Shown in pieces: positions 1 to 10,659 of a stretch of DNA of 64,000 bases. The notes beneath the pieces are model-generated. The model ran no database searches, had not been told where the DNA came from, and saw only the letters and a list, made by a program, of their open reading frames with translations. The stretch spans positions 124,001 through 188,000 of the forward strand of contig NZ_JAACFS010000008.1 in assembly GCF_029051645.1 (NCBI RefSeq), written 5' to 3'. Position 1 is the first letter of the stretch; every line of letters starts with the position of its first letter. Source of the stretch: Bradyrhizobium sp. CSA112 (lineage in GTDB: Bacteria > Pseudomonadota > Alphaproteobacteria > Rhizobiales > Xanthobacteraceae). The position numbers and the translations under genes were made by a program.

Positions 1-47
1 GCCCCTCTGGCGTCAAGTTATGGCTGCCATTCCGGCAATGTCCGGCG

Positions 48-1037
48 TCAGATCACCGGATTCCACGGCGCCGGGACCAGCCGGTAACCGTTGCCGTCCT
101 TCTCGACGAAGCCGTTGGCCGGGAACGGATAGTGGAAGCCCTGGACCCGCATCTTGTCGGCGACCAGCATGTCATAGACCCGGCGGCGGGTCTTTTCCGC
201 CAGCGCCGGATCCTGGTCGAACATCAGGTGCCAGCCCGGATTGGTGGCGAACAACGCCGGGTGGTTGGTGACATCGGACTGGATGAACACCTTGTCGGAG
301 CCTGACGCGAGAACGTAGGAGGTGTGGCCCGGCGTGTGACCGATGGTTTCTACCGCCGTCAGCCCCGGCGCGACTTCCTTGCCCCACTCATAGGGCGTCA
401 CCTTCTTCTTCAGCCCGGCCTCGAGCACGCGGCGGGCGTTCTTGAACACGGTCTGCATTCGCCCTTCGGGCGCGCGGCTCATTTCGCCGTCGTCCATGAA
501 GTATTTCCATTCCGTCGCCGGCACGAGCACCTCTGCATTAGGGAATGCCAACGTGTTCTCGGCGGTCAGAAGGCCGTTGATGTGATCGCCGTGGAAATGT
601 GAGATGACAACCAGGTCGACATTCTTGGGATCAATGCCGGCAGCCGCCATGTTGGTTGCGAACTGCCCGACATTGCCCTTGCTCGACGCGAAGGCGGCGG
701 CACCGTTGCCGGTGTCGACCACCACGAGCTTGCCGCCGGTGTTGATGACGAGCGGCGCGAACTGGATCGACACCTTGTCCTTCGGCATGAAGGCCTTCTC
801 GAGCGCCGCGTTGACCTCATCCTTCTTGGCATTGAGCACGAAGGTGTCGGGTAGCGCCATGGTGTTGACGCCGTCGGAGATCGCCGTCACCTGGGCATCG
901 CCCACCTTGTAGCGATAGAAGCTCGGCGCCTGCTTGTCCGCCGCCGGCGCAGCGGCCTTGGCGGGCGCTTGCGACAGCAAGGGCGTAGCGGCGAGCGCAG
1001 CGGCTCCCACGAGTGCGTGACGACGTGACAATTCCAT
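48..1037 (-). CDS. Tat-exported metallo-beta-lactamase-fold hydrolase
   Basis: A 329-residue protein. The N-terminus has a twin-arginine signal (SRRHAL, residues 4-9), then an Ala-rich hydrophobic stretch ending near Ala28, so folded export to the periplasm is likely. The metal-binding HFHGDH motif lies at about 147-152, followed by a GHTPGH histidine motif and a later Asp in FIQSD, as in the MBL fold (lactonase/glyoxalase-II-like). The ATG at 1037 was chosen because GAAGGA lies just upstream and the Tat signal starts there; the frame stays open further upstream without a better start. The substrate cannot be told from sequence. The nearest gene on the same strand is dedA, about 200 bases upstream, so it probably has its own promoter. 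Fold confident, substrate unknown. Confidence 0.88.
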   Translation of the reverse strand: MELSRRHALVGAAALAATPLLSQAPAKAAAPAADKQAPSFYRYKVGDAQVTAISDGVNTMALPDTFVLNAKKDEVNAALEKAFMPKDKVSIQFAPLVINTGGKLVVVDTGNGAAAFASSKGNVGQFATNMAAAGIDPKNVDLVVISHFHGDHINGLLTAENTLAFPNAEVLVPATEWKYFMDDGEMSRAPEGRMQTVFKNARRVLEAGLKKKVTPYEWGKEVAPGLTAVETIGHTPGHTSYVLASGSDKVFIQSDVTNHPALFATNPGWHLMFDQDPALAEKTRRRVYDMLVADKMRVQGFHYPFPANGFVEKDGNGYRLVPAPWNPVI

Positions 1038-1233
1038 GGTGATGTCCTTCCACTGAGACGATGGATTTGGTTCGCGGGATTGACCCGCTTTGAAGCGCGC
1101 CCTTGGTTCGGTTGCCGCTGAATCCATCAGCGTTTCTGCGATAGCGCGGCGACGGCAATGCGAAGATGCTCCGGTCGGTCTACGCATCTTGGGAGCTAAC
1201 ACCCCCGTCATCGGCTTATTCCGGCCAGGCTGC

Positions 1234-1764
1234 CTACGCCACCCGCCACAGCCATTCGGCAAGTTTTCCCATCACGTCGCCGACCAGCAGCAGGGCGGCC
1301 GACCAGACCAGCGCCGAGACGAAATTGGCGATCTGGAAAGGCCAGTAGGACATCTCGAAAATGCCGGCGGCGAGCGGCACCGAGGCTCGCAGCGGCCCGA
1401 AGAAGCGACCGATGAAGATCGAAGGCACGCCCCATTTTTTCACGAATTCTTCGCCGCGCGGCAGGATCTCGGGATAGCGCGAGAGCGGCCACATCTCGGC
1501 GACATGCTCCTTGTACCGGTAGCCGAACCAATAGGAGACCCAGTCGCCGAGCGCCGCGCCCAAGCCGCCGGCCAGCCAGACCGGCCAGAAGCTGATGCCG
1601 CTGACGCCGATCAGCGCGCCGATCGCGACCAGCGCGCCCCAGGCCGGCACCAGCAGCGAGACGAAGGCAAGCGATTCGCCGAACGCCAGCACCAGGACGA
1701 TCGGAGCGGCCCAGACCTGATTGTCACGCACGAAATCGGCCAGAGCGCGCACATAATCATCCAT
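1234..1764 (-). CDS. DedA-family membrane protein
   Basis: A 176-residue integral membrane protein. It shows the DedA/SNARE-associated pattern: an acidic residue in an early membrane segment (FGESLAF), a Gly-rich stretch (LAGGLGAALGDWVSYWFG), and the conserved GRFFGPLR motif before PLAAG. DedA proteins are needed for envelope homeostasis, and some are undecaprenyl-phosphate or phospholipid translocases; which lipid this one handles is not visible. The ATG at 1762-1764 begins the conserved part; a longer frame would add about 50 non-conserved residues. The SD (GGGCTCGGA) is modest. Confidence 0.88.
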   Translation of the reverse strand: MDDYVRALADFVRDNQVWAAPIVLVLAFGESLAFVSLLVPAWGALVAIGALIGVSGISFWPVWLAGGLGAALGDWVSYWFGYRYKEHVAEMWPLSRYPEILPRGEEFVKKWGVPSIFIGRFFGPLRASVPLAAGIFEMSYWPFQIANFVSALVWSAALLLVGDVMGKLAEWLWRVA

Positions 1765-1935
1765 TCCGAGCCCTTTCCGCCCCGATTCCTGTCTTTGAAC
1801 CCTTCTTACCGGTTCCGCCGGGAAGAACAGGTAAGCCAGCCCCTTCCGCGACATCAAGTCACAAAGCCGGGGGCCGGTGCGTGAACCGACACCGGATGGG
1901 CAAGCGGCCTGAGCCAAAGATCTGAGCTGTGGCGA

Positions 1936-2034
1936 TCAGCTCTGGGGCGGCGCTGTCCGCCTCGGCGGACGCGTTACCGACGCACAGCCAACACACGGCG
2001 CCGCGAGTGCGGCGGCCAACAGCAATCTGATCAT
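1936..2034 (-). CDS. possible 32-residue small lipoprotein
   Basis: A short frame in the otherwise empty 1765-2265 stretch. It begins MIRLLLAAALAAPCVGCASV and ends in a Pro/Arg-rich tail. The N-terminus has a positive charge, a hydrophobic core and a Cys in VGC that resembles a lipobox. The ATG at 2032-2034 has a strong SD (AGGGGGA about 9 bases upstream), unusual for a chance frame. No family is recognised. It lies between dedA and parE and reads leftward. The lipobox is imperfect (usually L-[AS]-[GA]-C), so this is a candidate only. I see nothing else definite between 2035 and 2265. Confidence 0.42.
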   Translation of the reverse strand: MIRLLLAAALAAPCVGCASVTRPPRRTAPPQS

Positions 2035-2265
2035 TGGATTTATTCCCCCTGCCCGCCGCAACCTTCACGCAACCTCAGGCTGAAGGCAAGTCCGGGTCAC
2101 GCCGGCCGGCTTGCTTATTGTTAATCGGACGCGATCCCTTTATTGGCTGCCGCGCCGCCCCCGACGCACCCTGCCCGGTCTGGGCCGTCACTTTTTGAGC
2201 CCATCCGTGGCATAGTCACAGCAACCGATTCGCTGCCGCGCGCTGCGCGCAACACCTAAAGAGCC

Positions 2266-4320
<2,055 letters not shown>

Positions 4321-4552
4321 CTTCACTCGTCGAGGCGACTTTCGGGCGATTTCCGGCATTTTTGTCCGGTTAGTGCCCGAATTTGCCCATTTTCCGGGCA
4401 TTTCCCGGTCATTCGTTTTCCGGTGGCTGTGCTCCCCCCGCAACAGCTTTTTGGGCGGAACTGCGTATAGTCACGACACTGGGTTTTGGGAATCGGGTGC
4501 TCGCGCTTCTTAGAGCGATCGAATTTGACGCTTCTGGACTGAGGAATTGGAA

Positions 4553-5368
4553 ATGAAAAAGGTACTGCTCGCTCTGACTGCGCTGGCGGCTTTCACCGGA
4601 TCGGCCGCTGCGGCTGACCTAGGAGCTCGTCCCTACACCAAGGCTCCGGTGCCGGTCGCGCCGACCTACAACTGGACAGGCTTCTACATCTTCGGTGGCG
4701 CCGGCGGCGGCATCTGGTCTGCCAACGGCGGCGTGGATGACACCTTGACGGGGGCTTGCATCGTTTGCACCAACACCCGGACGGGCGGAGATGGCTGGTT
4801 CGGCACGGTGGGTGCCGGCTATGATTGGCAGACCGGCCCGTCGTGGGTGGTCGGCATCTTCGGCGACGGTACGTTCGGCAGCCTGAAGGGCAACATCGGG
4901 GATGCGGGCGTATTCGCTGGCGGCGCGTCCACGGGTATCGTCGGTACCACTAAGATGGAGACGGCTTGGGCAGCCGGTGCTCGTATCGGCTACCTCGTCG
5001 CTCCAAACGTTCTCTCCTATGTCAACGGCGGTTACACCGGGACCTACTGGTCGGGCAGCACGTTGCTGGGCTCCAGCACCGGCACTCCCTCCGGCCTGCA
5101 CACTGACAGCTTCGAGACCAGCGGCTGGTTCGTCGGCGGCGGCGTCGAGAACAACCTGAACATCTTCGGAATCAACGCTCCCGGCTGGTTCATGAAGACG
5201 GAATATCGTGCTGCCTTTCTTGACAGCAAGCGTCTTCAGGAACGGGTCGACGGCACCAACGCGCTGTTCGGCCGCGACATCACCGTCAAGCCCTATGTGC
5301 AGACCATCAGCACCTCGCTGGTCTACCGCTTCAACTGGGGTGGCCCTCCGGTCGCCGCAAAGTACTGA
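4553..5368 (+). CDS. Omp31-like outer-membrane beta-barrel protein 1
   Basis: A 271-residue exported protein. It has a classical signal peptide (MKKVLLALTALAAF to SAAAA) and then the ARPYTKAP-x-YNWTGFY start typical of rhizobial Omp31/RopB-like small porins. The rest is alternating Gly/aromatic beta-barrel sequence, ending in Val-Tyr-Arg-Phe and a final AAKY. The ATG at 4553 is preferred over an in-frame TTG at 4547 because GAGG (4541-4544) is well placed for it. It is the first of three related barrel genes in 10 kb; the second (7072-7818) shares the same N-terminal pattern and a similar terminator. The role is inferred to be an outer-membrane structural or pore protein; no ligand is indicated. 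Confidence 0.9.
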   Translation: MKKVLLALTALAAFTGSAAAADLGARPYTKAPVPVAPTYNWTGFYIFGGAGGGIWSANGGVDDTLTGACIVCTNTRTGGDGWFGTVGAGYDWQTGPSWVVGIFGDGTFGSLKGNIGDAGVFAGGASTGIVGTTKMETAWAAGARIGYLVAPNVLSYVNGGYTGTYWSGSTLLGSSTGTPSGLHTDSFETSGWFVGGGVENNLNIFGINAPGWFMKTEYRAAFLDSKRLQERVDGTNALFGRDITVKPYVQTISTSLVYRFNWGGPPVAAKY

Positions 5369-5379
5369 TCTCTGCTAAA

Positions 5380-5556
5380 TCAGCAGCTCAAGAGCCCCGG
5401 CATCGCCCGGGGCTTTTTTGTGCTTTGGTGATAGCCGCCGCCACCGAGCGGCCCGCGCTTGAAGCGGCGCAGATCCGCGTTCCGCGGCCATGCCGCGTAG
5501 GCGTCGATCGCGACGGCGATAAGCGCGAGCGTGAGGATGACCGTTCTGCGGCTCAT
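5380..5556 (-). CDS. possible 58-residue exported or membrane-anchored small protein
   Basis: A short leftward frame that converges with omp 1. It starts MSRRTVILTLALIAVAIDAY, a basic start with one hydrophobic helix, and continues with a Gly/Arg-rich tail. The ATG at 5554-5556 has a strong SD (AGGGGA, 5 bases upstream). The last codons run through the omp 1 terminator hairpin, so the exact end would be unusual. No family recognised. The SD and signal-like N-terminus support it; the short length and overlap with the terminator argue for caution. Confidence 0.45.
   Translation of the reverse strand: MSRRTVILTLALIAVAIDAYAAWPRNADLRRFKRGPLGGGGYHQSTKKPRAMPGLLSC
5392..5419 (+). terminator. Rho-independent terminator after omp 1
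   Basis: Stem GCCCCGG (5394-5400) pairs with CCGGGGC (5407-5413) around a 6-base loop and is followed by a run of six T. It starts about 23 bases after the omp stop codon. Confidence 0.92.
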
Positions 5557-5717
5557 GGTGTCCCCTAGAATGGCGGTGCAATGAGTTCCGGCCTTGCGTC
5601 GCAGGCCTGCTTTGTATTCGATCGGAAGCTACGGTCGCCGCCGGCAATGGTTTCCTGCGGCGGCTCACGATAAGCGGCGCGGCGTCCAGGGCCGGAATGG
5701 CGACAGGGAGGAAATCC

Positions 5718-5903
5718 ATGGCCAGATCGCTTTCGATCATCGGCTTTCTGGCGCTTGCAATCGGTCTGCTGTGGATCGGTCAGGGCACCGGCGTGATTTC
5801 CTGGCCGCCATCGAGCTTCATGATCAATCAGCTGCAATGGGCCGGATACGGCGCGGTGCTCGTCGCCGTCGGCCTGATCCTGATCTGGCAAGGCAACCGC
5901 TAG
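5718..5903 (+). CDS. small two-helix membrane protein
   Basis: A 61-residue protein with two predicted transmembrane helices: SIIGFLALAIGLLWIGQGTG (about 4-23) and QLQWAGYGAVLVAVGLILIW (about 38-57). A short ISWPPSSFM loop joins them. GGGAGG lies 7 bases before the ATG at 5718, so translation is well supported. It sits about 115 bases before the dehydrogenase, separated from it by a palindromic repeat, so co-transcription is possible but not shown. Function unknown. Confidence 0.72.
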   Translation: MARSLSIIGFLALAIGLLWIGQGTGVISWPPSSFMINQLQWAGYGAVLVAVGLILIWQGNR

Positions 5904-5910
5904 CTGTCGC

Positions 5911-6002
5911 CGTCATGGCCGGGCTTGTCCCGGCCATCTACGTCTTCAGTCAGTCGCGATCAAGAAAAGACGTGGATGCCCGGGACAAGCCCGGGCATGA
6001 CG
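5911..6002. repeat. dispersed palindromic repeat (REP-like)
   Basis: Two inverted 36-base arms, 5911-5946 and 5967-6002, matching at 33 of 36 positions and separated by 20 bases. The arms contain the core CCGGGCTTGTCCCGG. This type of intergenic element (read as GLVPAI when translated) is, from general knowledge, abundant in Bradyrhizobium and Rhodopseudomonas genomes. In RNA it would fold into a very stable hairpin between the small membrane protein and the dehydrogenase. Confidence 0.85.
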
Positions 6003-6019
6003 AAGAAAGGACAACCGCC

Positions 6020-6790
6020 ATGAACACAAAACCCTTCGATCTCACCGGCAAGGTAGCCATCGTCACCGGCGGCAATGGCGGCATCGGGCTCGGCATGGCC
6101 CGCGGCCTCGCGCAGGCCGGCGCGGCGATCGCAGTGGTGGGCCGCAACGAGGCCAAATCGGCGGCCGCAGTCGCGGAGCTTGCAGAAGGCGGCGCCAAGG
6201 CGATTGCAGTCGCGGCCGACGTCACCGACAAGGCAGCAGTCGCTGCCATGGTCAGCCGCGTCGCCGGCGAACTCGGCCGGATCGACATCCTCATCAACAA
6301 TGCCGGCATCAATATCCGCAAGCCGCCGCACGCGCTCGACATCGCCGAGTGGAACAGCGTGATCCAGACCAACCTCACCAGCGCGTTCCTGTGCTCGCAG
6401 GCGGTATATCCCGCCATGAAGGCGGCCGGCGGCGGCAAGATCATCAACATCGGCTCGATGATGTCGATCTTCGGCGCCAGCTTCACGCCGGCCTATGCCG
6501 CCAGCAAGGGCGGCATCGTGCAGTTCACCCGTTCCTGCGCCTGCGCCTGGGCGGCCGACAACATCCAGGCCAACGCCGTGCTGCCGGGCTGGATCGATAC
6601 CGATCTCACCAAACGCGCCCGCAAGGAGATCGATGGCTTGCACGACCGGGTACTGGCGCGCACCCCGGCAGCGCGCTGGGGCGCCATCGATGATTTTGCC
6701 GGCATCGCGGTGTTCCTCGCCTCGCCTGCGTCTGACTTCGTCACCGGCACTGCGATTCCCGTCGACGGCGGGTATTCCATTATGGGATAG
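6020..6790 (+). CDS. short-chain dehydrogenase/reductase (classical SDR)
   Basis: A 256-residue NAD(P)-dependent oxidoreductase. The cofactor motif TGGNGGIG lies near residues 13-20, NNAG in the middle, the catalytic Ser in GSMMSIFG, and YAASK as the Tyr-Lys pair. The C-terminus carries PGWIDTDLT and the DGGYSIMG ending seen in gluconate 5-dehydrogenase and KduD-like SDRs. Substrate not determinable. The ATG at 6020 has AAAGGA upstream. A damaged copy of its last third lies at 7914-8250, downstream of the second omp gene, so the region was duplicated in part. Confidence 0.93.
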   Translation: MNTKPFDLTGKVAIVTGGNGGIGLGMARGLAQAGAAIAVVGRNEAKSAAAVAELAEGGAKAIAVAADVTDKAAVAAMVSRVAGELGRIDILINNAGINIRKPPHALDIAEWNSVIQTNLTSAFLCSQAVYPAMKAAGGGKIINIGSMMSIFGASFTPAYAASKGGIVQFTRSCACAWAADNIQANAVLPGWIDTDLTKRARKEIDGLHDRVLARTPAARWGAIDDFAGIAVFLASPASDFVTGTAIPVDGGYSIMG

Positions 6791-7071
6791 GCGGTTTTCT
6801 CGTTAGGCGCCCTTTAACGCTCCGCGCAAATGCTTCCCAGCCGAAGACGATTTAAAACGCCGCCCGAGCCCGCCGCATCGTTGAAATATCGATGTCTTGC
6901 CTGCTTATGAGCCGAAAAGCGGCAGCCAACCGGCGATGTCTTGGTGTGGAAGTGACGAAGATCTGCCACTGTGGCGTGCAGGTGACAGCCTTTCCGACAA
7001 TTCCCGATTATCAACATAGTCAGGATTCATCGCGGACACTTTGCTTCGTCACTTTATTTAAGGGAAAGATC

Positions 7072-7818
7072 ATGAAGAAAATCACTCTTGCCGCTGCCGC
7101 CTTGGTCATGGGCATTGCCAGCGCCTCGGCCGCGGATCTGGCCGCTCGGCCGTACACGAAGGCTCCCGCGCCGATCGCCGCCGTCTATAACTGGACCGGC
7201 TTATACATCGGTGCCGACGTCGGTTACGGCTGGGGCCGCTCGACCGGCATCTCGACCAACGCAGCTGGATTTTTCCCGGCCCCCTACAGCATCGACCCGA
7301 GCGGCGTTATCGGTGGCGGGTTTGTGGGATACAACTGGCAGGTCAGCAATGTCGTGCTCGGCATCGAGGCGGACTGGCAGGCTGCCGATTTGAACGATTC
7401 TGCGATTTTCCCGAATAGCGCTGGGACGCTTTATAACATTGGAACCAGCGTCAAGGATTATGGCTCGGTTAGGGGACGGGTGGGCTTGGCCTTTGATCGC
7501 TGGATGGTGTTCGGCACTGCCGGCTGGGCGTGGGGAAGCTGGGATACCTCGTATGGGTTTGCCGGCGCCGCCAATCCCTTTGTAACCATGAATGTCAATT
7601 CGAGCGATGGCTGGACGGCCGGCGCCGGCATCGAATACGCCTTCGCCGATAACTGGCTGGGTCGTGTCGAATATCGTTACACCGACCTCGGTCGCGCCAG
7701 CTTTGTTTCCCTCCTCACGAACAGTGCGGAAGTCGGAAACCGGGTGACCATCAACGACGTTCGCGTGGGCATCGCCTACAAGTTCGGTGGTCCCGCCCCG
7801 GTTGTCGCGAAGTACTGA
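7072..7818 (+). CDS. Omp31-like outer-membrane beta-barrel protein 2
   Basis: A 248-residue protein with signal peptide MKKITLAAAALVMGIASASAA, then ARPYTKAPAPIAAVYNWTGL and a Gly-rich barrel (VGYGWG, GFVGYNWQ, GRVGLAFDRW, GAGIEYAF, VEYRYTDLG). This is the porin/OMP_b-brl family pattern. It ends in VAKY, like omp 1. AAGGGAAAG precedes the ATG at 7072. It is a paralogue of omp 1, and its 3' flank (terminator, then dehydrogenase remnant) repeats the layout after omp 1. The 281 bases before it hold no convincing gene. Confidence 0.9.
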   Translation: MKKITLAAAALVMGIASASAADLAARPYTKAPAPIAAVYNWTGLYIGADVGYGWGRSTGISTNAAGFFPAPYSIDPSGVIGGGFVGYNWQVSNVVLGIEADWQAADLNDSAIFPNSAGTLYNIGTSVKDYGSVRGRVGLAFDRWMVFGTAGWAWGSWDTSYGFAGAANPFVTMNVNSSDGWTAGAGIEYAFADNWLGRVEYRYTDLGRASFVSLLTNSAEVGNRVTINDVRVGIAYKFGGPAPVVAKY

Positions 7819-7841
7819 TCTTCGTCAACCCTCGACAGCTC

Positions 7842-7869
7842 AAAGCCCCGGCATCGTGCGGGGCTTTTT
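7842..7869 (+). terminator. Rho-independent terminator after omp 2
   Basis: AAAGCCCCG (7842-7850) pairs with CGGGGCTTT (7859-7867) around an 8-base loop and ends in five T. Its sequence resembles the terminator after omp 1, in line with duplication of the unit. Confidence 0.88.
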
Positions 7870-7913
7870 GTTGCGGTCGCGCGGACAACTGCCCCCGTCA
7901 ACGCACTTGCTCT

Positions 7914-8250
7914 ATCGGCTCTATGATGTCGACCTTCGGGCGCCAGCTCGACGCCGGCCTGTGCCGCCAGCAAGGGCGGCATAGTGCAGTTCATCCGATC
8001 CTGCGCCTGGGTGGCCGGCAACATCCAGGCCAACGCCGTGCTGCCGGGCTGGATCGACACCGATTTGACCAAGCGCGCCCGCAAGGAGATCGACGGCCTG
8101 CACGACCGGGTGCTGGCGCGAACGCCCGCGGCGCGCTGGGGCGGGATAGACGAATTTGCGGGCATCGCGGTATTTCTATCCTCGGCAGCGTCGGATTTCG
8201 TCACGGGCACGGCGCTTCCAATTGATGGCGGCTATTCAATCATGGGGTAG
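7914..8250 (+). pseudogene. 3' remnant of a short-chain dehydrogenase gene
   Basis: This stretch aligns throughout with the last third (6449-6790) of the intact dehydrogenase. It has one extra G near 7938 that shifts the frame and a 6-base deletion near 8010. The Rossmann cofactor motif, the NNAG motif and two thirds of the gene are missing, and the catalytic Tyr codon (TAT) has become TGT. The 3' part is still open (from an internal ATG at 7984), ending in DGGYSIMG. It cannot be a working enzyme; it is a relic of a partial tandem duplication. Confidence 0.88.
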
Positions 8251-8284
8251 CCAAAGACGGCTTGCCGGATCCTTCGCCTGTACG

Positions 8285-8314
8285 AAAAAAGCCCCGGCCA
8301 AGGCCGGGGCTTTT
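8285..8314. terminator. bidirectional terminator between SDR remnant and omp 3
   Basis: A near-perfect hairpin: GCCCCGGCC (8291-8299), a 2-base loop, GGCCGGGGC (8302-8310). It is flanked by six A on the left and four T on the right, so it can end transcripts from both sides. It probably serves omp 3, which reads toward it. Confidence 0.88.
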
Positions 8315-8342
8315 CCATCGTCTCTGGATTTCAGTACGTGGA

Positions 8343-9125
8343 TCAGTACCTCGCCACGACCGGCGCGGTCGGCCACGGATTGAACTTGTAGCTCACCCGG
8401 GCCATCACAGCGTCGACATCCGCATCGACGTTGCGATTGTTGAACGGATTGCAGGTGATCAACGCCAGATTACAATTGTGTTGCTTGCTGTCGAACTCGT
8501 AGTGCTTGTAGTCGATGCCGATGATCAGGTTGTCGAGAACCGCGTATTCGGCACCAACGCCGGCATACCAGCCGCCATGCGAAGCGCCGGCATGGTCGAA
8601 CGTAACGCCGGTCACATTGACGAGGGTCTGGGTGTCGATATCAGCTTGCGCGTAGCCGCCTTGGCCATAAACCATGAAGCGGTTCCAAGCATAACCGACC
8701 CGCCCACCGATATACCAGATGTCATTGATACGGCTTTGGCAGGAAAGGCCAGCACCTAGCCCGCAGCGCTCACCGATCAGGCCGGCGCTGCTGGTGGTGT
8801 TAAAGCCGTTGTCGAGGGCATTAAAGCCGCCTTCGATACCGAGGACGAAATTGCCCCACTGCTTCTGGATTCCGGCAAAGCCGCCGTAGATCAAAGCGGT
8901 GTCGCTGTTACCGGTGCCCCAGAGGAAGGGCGGAGTATTGTAGAGGTCTCCGGCGGTGTCGTGCCAGGCGCCGCCAACCGCGCCGCCGACATAGATACCG
9001 GACCAGTCATAGGTAACGACCGGAGGCACCACGGGCGCCTTCGCGATGCGGGCCGGCATGTCTGCGGCGAACGCGCTCACCGCGCTGGCGGCAAGGATGG
9101 AAGCAGCGAGTACCACTTTCTTCAT
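8343..9125 (-). CDS. Omp31-like outer-membrane beta-barrel protein 3
   Basis: A 260-residue outer-membrane protein. It has the signal peptide MKKVVLAASILAASAVSAFA, then a Pro/Val-rich linker, YDWSGIYVGG and further barrel strands (GGFAGIQKQWGNF, GGRVGYAWNRFMVYG, VGAEYAVLDN). It ends VARY. It shares the fold with omp 1 and 2 but lacks the YTKAP element and reads the other way, so it is a more distant paralogue. GAGGGGA sits before the ATG at 9125; a second in-frame ATG at 9131 is too close to that SD. The stretch 9126-9335 is its likely promoter region. Confidence 0.89.
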   Translation of the reverse strand: MKKVVLAASILAASAVSAFAADMPARIAKAPVVPPVVTYDWSGIYVGGAVGGAWHDTAGDLYNTPPFLWGTGNSDTALIYGGFAGIQKQWGNFVLGIEGGFNALDNGFNTTSSAGLIGERCGLGAGLSCQSRINDIWYIGGRVGYAWNRFMVYGQGGYAQADIDTQTLVNVTGVTFDHAGASHGGWYAGVGAEYAVLDNLIIGIDYKHYEFDSKQHNCNLALITCNPFNNRNVDADVDAVMARVSYKFNPWPTAPVVARY

Positions 9126-9335
9126 TGTCATTCCCCTCTGTAAGTTGCGCCGGCGACCTGCGCGGATGGAGCATCGGAACTGCGGATGAAGCATCGGAAA
9201 GCCTGATCAAAATCTACCCGGATTCTGGCTCAAAAACTGTCACCCGGTTGCGACAGTTGCGAGCAATGTGTTCCGACTACATGGAACCGGTTGCATTGGA
9301 TGGTATAAAAACACCTTCCAAGGTCGCCTAGCAGC

Positions 9336-10541
9336 TCAACTGCCGGATCGCACGTGCTCGGGCCGCACACCTAAGCCCACAAACCGCGCCGTAATTCCCT
9401 GCAGCCAAGGCACGGCGGTGACCAGCCGCATGACGAGCGGAACCCTCAGCGGCTGATTGCCGGGCTTGAGCGCGGCGCTGACGATGTTGTTCTGGACGAC
9501 GACCTGCATTCGCTGCGTCATCTTCACCGGAAACTCGCGGCGGCGGCGCACGGCGTCGAGTTCTTCCTCCGATGGACACCCGTGCGTCAGCTTCGCTGCC
9601 AGCAGATTCGCGGCCGCGACCGCGTCCTGCACCGCGAGGTTGACGCCGACGCCGCCGATCGGCGACATCGCGTGCGCGGCGTCGCCGATGCACAAGAGCC
9701 CTGGCCGCGTCCAGCGCTTCAGCCGGTTGACTGCAACCGTCAGCAGCTTGACGTCGTCCCAGCTTTTCACCTCGGCCAGGCCACGCTTGAGGATCGGCGC
9801 CATCCGCGCGACGTCGTCGAGCAATGCAGGCAATCCCCTCGCCTTCACGGCGTCATACTGCCCCTTGGGAATGACGAAGGCGCATTGCCAGTAGTCGCCG
9901 CGGTTGAAAGTCACCATCATCTTGCCGGGGTCAACCCGCGCGAACAGGTTTTCGCTTTCGTCTCCACGCTTGCCGGCGCGAAACCACAGCACATCCATCG
10001 GCGCGCCGATTTCCTCGACTTCGAGGCCAGCGCGTTGGCGCACCAGCGAATGGCGCCCGTCGCAGGCAATGGTCAGGTCCGCCTCGACGTCGATCACGCC
10101 ATCAGGCGTCCTCGCCGTTACGCCGGTGATGCGCTCGCCGTCACGGATCAGATCGATAGCTTCCGTCGACATCATGACTTTCAGCGATGCAAACCGCTTG
10201 CCGCTCTCGCGCAGGAAATTGAGAAAGTCCCACTGCGGCATGAAGGCGATGAAGGGATACTTCGCATGGAGCCGGCTCAGATCGGCGAGCCGCACTTTTT
10301 CGCCGCCGAACATCCCCTCCATCTTCTGCAGGCGCTGATGCGGCAGTTTCAGGAAACCTTCGATCAGCCCTAGCTCGTCCATCACCTGCAGCGTCGAGGG
10401 ATGCACGGTGTCGCCGCGAAAATCGCGGAAGAAATCCGCATGCTTCTCCAGCACCACGACATCGATGCCGGCGCGCCCGAGCAGGTATCCCAACATCATG
10501 CCGGCCGGCCCGCCGCCGACGATGCAGCAACGCACCTTCAT
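9336..10541 (-). CDS. FAD-dependent aromatic-type monooxygenase
   Basis: A 401-residue flavoprotein of the PHBH/UbiH group A monooxygenase family. The FAD-binding GGGPAGMMLGYLLG is at residues 8-21, the DG motif CDGRHSLVRQRAG lies mid-protein, and the GD motif CIGDAAHAMSPIGGVGVNLA is near 280-300. No membrane segment is seen. The ATG at 10541 lies directly before the Rossmann strand, with GGAG upstream. The substrate (a phenol or quinone intermediate) is not clear. It is monocistronic, facing away from a repeat-rich spacer. Confidence 0.92.
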   Translation of the reverse strand: MKVRCCIVGGGPAGMMLGYLLGRAGIDVVVLEKHADFFRDFRGDTVHPSTLQVMDELGLIEGFLKLPHQRLQKMEGMFGGEKVRLADLSRLHAKYPFIAFMPQWDFLNFLRESGKRFASLKVMMSTEAIDLIRDGERITGVTARTPDGVIDVEADLTIACDGRHSLVRQRAGLEVEEIGAPMDVLWFRAGKRGDESENLFARVDPGKMMVTFNRGDYWQCAFVIPKGQYDAVKARGLPALLDDVARMAPILKRGLAEVKSWDDVKLLTVAVNRLKRWTRPGLLCIGDAAHAMSPIGGVGVNLAVQDAVAAANLLAAKLTHGCPSEEELDAVRRRREFPVKMTQRMQVVVQNNIVSAALKPGNQPLRVPLVMRLVTAVPWLQGITARFVGLGVRPEHVRSGS

Positions 10542-10659
10542 CGCTCGCTCCGCTCCGATTTGTCCGACGTGCACAATCGACCATCTGCCCCAGACCGGCA
10601 ACACCCTATGCGGCACGAAAACCGCTGCGCCAAAAGAGTAGTGTGCGTTTTTGATGCGC

